64,000 bases of DNA from MED-G105 sp039814575 (GTDB lineage: Bacteria > Pseudomonadota > Alphaproteobacteria > Caulobacterales > Parvularculaceae), in contig JBCCAY010000016.1 in NCBI GenBank assembly GCA_039814575.1, positions 1-64,000 of the forward strand, read 5' to 3'. Under the pieces are notes generated by a model. That model saw only the letters and a list, made by a program, of their open reading frames with translations. It was not told the DNA's origin and made no database searches. Shown here piece after piece: positions 62,412 to 64,000 of this stretch. The position numbers and the translations under genes are program-made. How positions within the stretch are numbered: the first letter of the stretch is position 1; each line of letters begins with the position of its first letter.

Positions 62412-63456
62412 CTAACTCCTGAAATTGCATTGTCTGCTCATTAGGCCAATGGACGACGACATCATCGTCCTTACTCGGTGGATTGAGATCGCACTGCAGG
62501 CCGACCACCATATGGCGTCCTGCCTTTTCCGTCTCGACCTCAACTTCGAACGACGGCCCGCGGAAAATAATGTCCGACACTTTGCCGACGAGCCATGAAG
62601 ACTTTTCCGCGTCATCCGGCTTGCCGAGACGCACAGCTTCTGGCCGCACGCCATAACCGGTTTTTCCGTTGAGGCTAGGTTTTACGACGCGAACGCAGCC
62701 CCCCTCGCCTAAGTCAAGGACAGACCCCTCGATCGGAGGCAATCGATTGATCTGACCAATAAACGAAGCGACAAAACTATCCTTCGGCTGGCGGTAAACG
62801 ATCTCCGGCGTGTCAAGCTGGACGACGTTTCCGCCGGCCATCACGCAAACGCGGTCGGCAAGACCAAACGCTTCGTCTTGGTGGTGAGCGACATAAATAA
62901 ACGTCGTATCCGTTTGGCCCTGTAAGGCTTTCAATTCCCGCTGCATGTGATGGCGAAGAATGGGATCGAGCGCGCCCAAAGGCTCGTCCAGCAAAAGCGC
63001 TTTTGGCTTCTTCACCAGTGACCGAGCGAGCGCAACCCTTTGCTGCTGTCCGCCGGAAAGCGCCGACGGCTTGCGGTCCGCAAGTTGTTCAAGCCGAACG
63101 AGACGAACGCCTTCCTCAACGCGCGCGGCGAGTACATCGCCGGTGAGACCGTCGCGGCGCAGACCATAGGCGATATTGTCCCACACCGTCATATGCGGAA
63201 ACAGGGCGTAGGATTGAAACACCATATTGATCGGGCGTTTGTTCGCCGGCACAGACGTGATGTCGTCGCCGTCGATCGTTATCTGCCCGGAATCCGGGTT
63301 TTCCAGCCCGGCGATCATCCGCAGCGTCGTCGACTTTCCGCATCCTGAGGGACCGAGAAAAGCAAGAAACTCTCCGCGTTCAACCTTCAGGGATAAGTCG
63401 TCGATAATCGTAACGGCGCCAAAAGACTTAGAGATGGATTTGAGTTCAACGGCCAT
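62395..63456 (-). CDS. ABC transporter ATP-binding protein (PotA/FbpC-like, TOBE)
   Basis: This 353-residue ATPase powers a spermidine/putrescine or ferric-type importer. Walker A is GPSGCGKST (about residue 36), the Q-loop and LSGGQQQRVALARSL signature are present, Walker B is ALLLDEP, and the switch His is in VAHHQDEA. The C-terminal about 110 residues are TOBE-like. It overlaps the permease gene upstream by 11 bases. Substrate is unclear without the binding protein. Confidence 0.9.
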   Translation of the reverse strand: MAVELKSISKSFGAVTIIDDLSLKVERGEFLAFLGPSGCGKSTTLRMIAGLENPDSGQITIDGDDITSVPANKRPINMVFQSYALFPHMTVWDNIAYGLRRDGLTGDVLAARVEEGVRLVRLEQLADRKPSALSGGQQQRVALARSLVKKPKALLLDEPLGALDPILRHHMQRELKALQGQTDTTFIYVAHHQDEAFGLADRVCVMAGGNVVQLDTPEIVYRQPKDSFVASFIGQINRLPPIEGSVLDLGEGGCVRVVKPSLNGKTGYGVRPEAVRLGKPDDAEKSSWLVGKVSDIIFRGPSFEVEVETEKAGRHMVVGLQCDLNPPSKDDDVVVHWPNEQTMQFQELDDDQA

Positions 63457-64000
63457 GCGACGCCGCTCCCCCTTTCTGCTGAATTCGATCGACGACGTTA
63501 AAGAGGATCAGCGAAAACGCCGCCGCCATCACCGACATCGCCATTGCTTCGGGGAGCCTTTGCGGCAGACGCATTTGCGCCAATAGATAAGTCGGGAACG
63601 TGTTATCCGACCCAATGAGAAAACCAGCGATCGCCACTTCATCAAACGACAGCGTAAACGCGATCAAAAACGCCGAAACGATGGCCGGTAAAGCGGGCGG
63701 CAAGGTCGCCGTGTAGGATCGAACGAACGCGCGCGCGCCGAGGTCTTTCGCCGCCTCATCGCAGCGGGGGTTAAGTTGACTGATCGCCGGCAATAAAATC
63801 AGCGTTGCATAGGGCAAACTAAAAGTCGCATGACCAATCATCACGGCGACAGGCGAGCGCGGCAGACCGATCCACACAAAGAACAAAAGCTGCGACACAC
63901 CGATCACAATCGCCGGCATGACAAGCGGCGAGATCGCGGCGATCGCCGCGATGATACGAATCGCACCTTTACCGCGTACGATGGCGAAGGCGGCGAGCAG
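63446..64000 (-). CDS. ABC transporter permease, partial (5' end outside window)
   Basis: The frame is open to the right edge, so the protein is truncated at its N-terminus here. The visible C-terminal about 184 residues have several membrane helices and the EAA loop (DEAAKDLGARAFVRSYTATLPPALP) typical of PotC-type binding-protein-dependent permeases. It overlaps the ATPase gene, forming one operon. Confidence 0.9.
   Translation of the reverse strand: MLAAFAIVRGKGAIRIIAAIAAISPLVMPAIVIGVSQLLFFVWIGLPRSPVAVMIGHATFSLPYATLILLPAISQLNPRCDEAAKDLGARAFVRSYTATLPPALPAIVSAFLIAFTLSFDEVAIAGFLIGSDNTFPTYLLAQMRLPQRLPEAMAMSVMAAAFSLILFNVVDRIQQKGGAASHGR

Overview
The window is chromosomal DNA of a free-living alphaproteobacterium, moderately GC-rich. 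Pointers to the class are the gene order dusB-ntrY-ntrX-trkA-trkH-dat-hfq-hflX, a fused ispDF, a DUF2842 protein, a ubiquinol-cytochrome c chaperone, and the tig-clpP-clpX-lon-hup protease block. I could not place it to genus from sequence alone. No rRNA, CRISPR array or intact insertion sequence was seen.

Layout. 1-5.7 kb is an accessory cassette: a small ORF, a ParB-domain DNA methyltransferase, two DUF5681 proteins, DUF3489, DUF2924 and a large serine recombinase. It is followed by a gene-free stretch holding a damaged copy of a tRNA 3' end, then an intact tRNA-Val. 5.8-14.5 kb is the leftward block hup, a secreted chorismate mutase, lon, clpX, clpP, tig and tRNA-Leu. 14.6-27.7 kb holds nnr, glnB-glnA, a secreted YbjN-like protein, a degenerate clavaminate-synthase-like protein, an acyltransferase, an old-yellow-enzyme reductase, parE and a Tat-exported PhoX. 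27.7-32.4 kb has an S8 protease lipoprotein and a Tat amidase lipoprotein. 32.5-52.3 kb is the conserved nitrogen/redox sensing and K+ uptake block (IMPase, hflX, hfq, dat, trkH ... trkA, ntrX, ntrY, dusB). It is interrupted between trkH and trkA by about 7.4 kb carrying an S41 peptidase, a siderophore receptor and its fecIR regulators. 52.4-64 kb holds ispDF, pncC, DUF2842, a J-domain protein, bamE, the cytochrome bc1 chaperone, DUF177-plsX-fabH-ihfA-merR, a quinone reductase-like flavoprotein, tRNA-Pro, a SnoaL-like protein and a PotA-type ABC operon that leaves the window.

Functional links. ClpXP, Lon and trigger factor form a proteostasis unit with HU. GlnB and glutamine synthetase form the nitrogen-assimilation pair. 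FecI/FecR/TonB receptor form a cell-surface signalling trio for iron-siderophore uptake. TrkA and TrkH make one K+ transporter although the insertion now separates their genes. DUF177-plsX-fabH begin phospholipid and fatty-acid synthesis.

Most unusual structure. (1) Two copies of a roughly 190 bp MITE-like element, each with GAGCCCGATT inverted ends and a TTA/TAA flanking triplet that is also the stop codon of the neighbouring gene. (2) A 118 bp direct repeat of the trkH promoter and first codons on both sides of the S41 peptidase gene; the far copy is joined in frame to what looks like the last codons of a lost TonB receptor. (3) A TonB receptor whose STN domain is followed by a second complete signal peptide with its own strong Shine-Dalgarno and ATG. 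(4) 3'-end duplications at tRNA-Val and tRNA-Pro. (5) The methylase/DUF5681/DUF3489/DUF2924/recombinase cassette, a mobile-element type with several uncharacterised parts.
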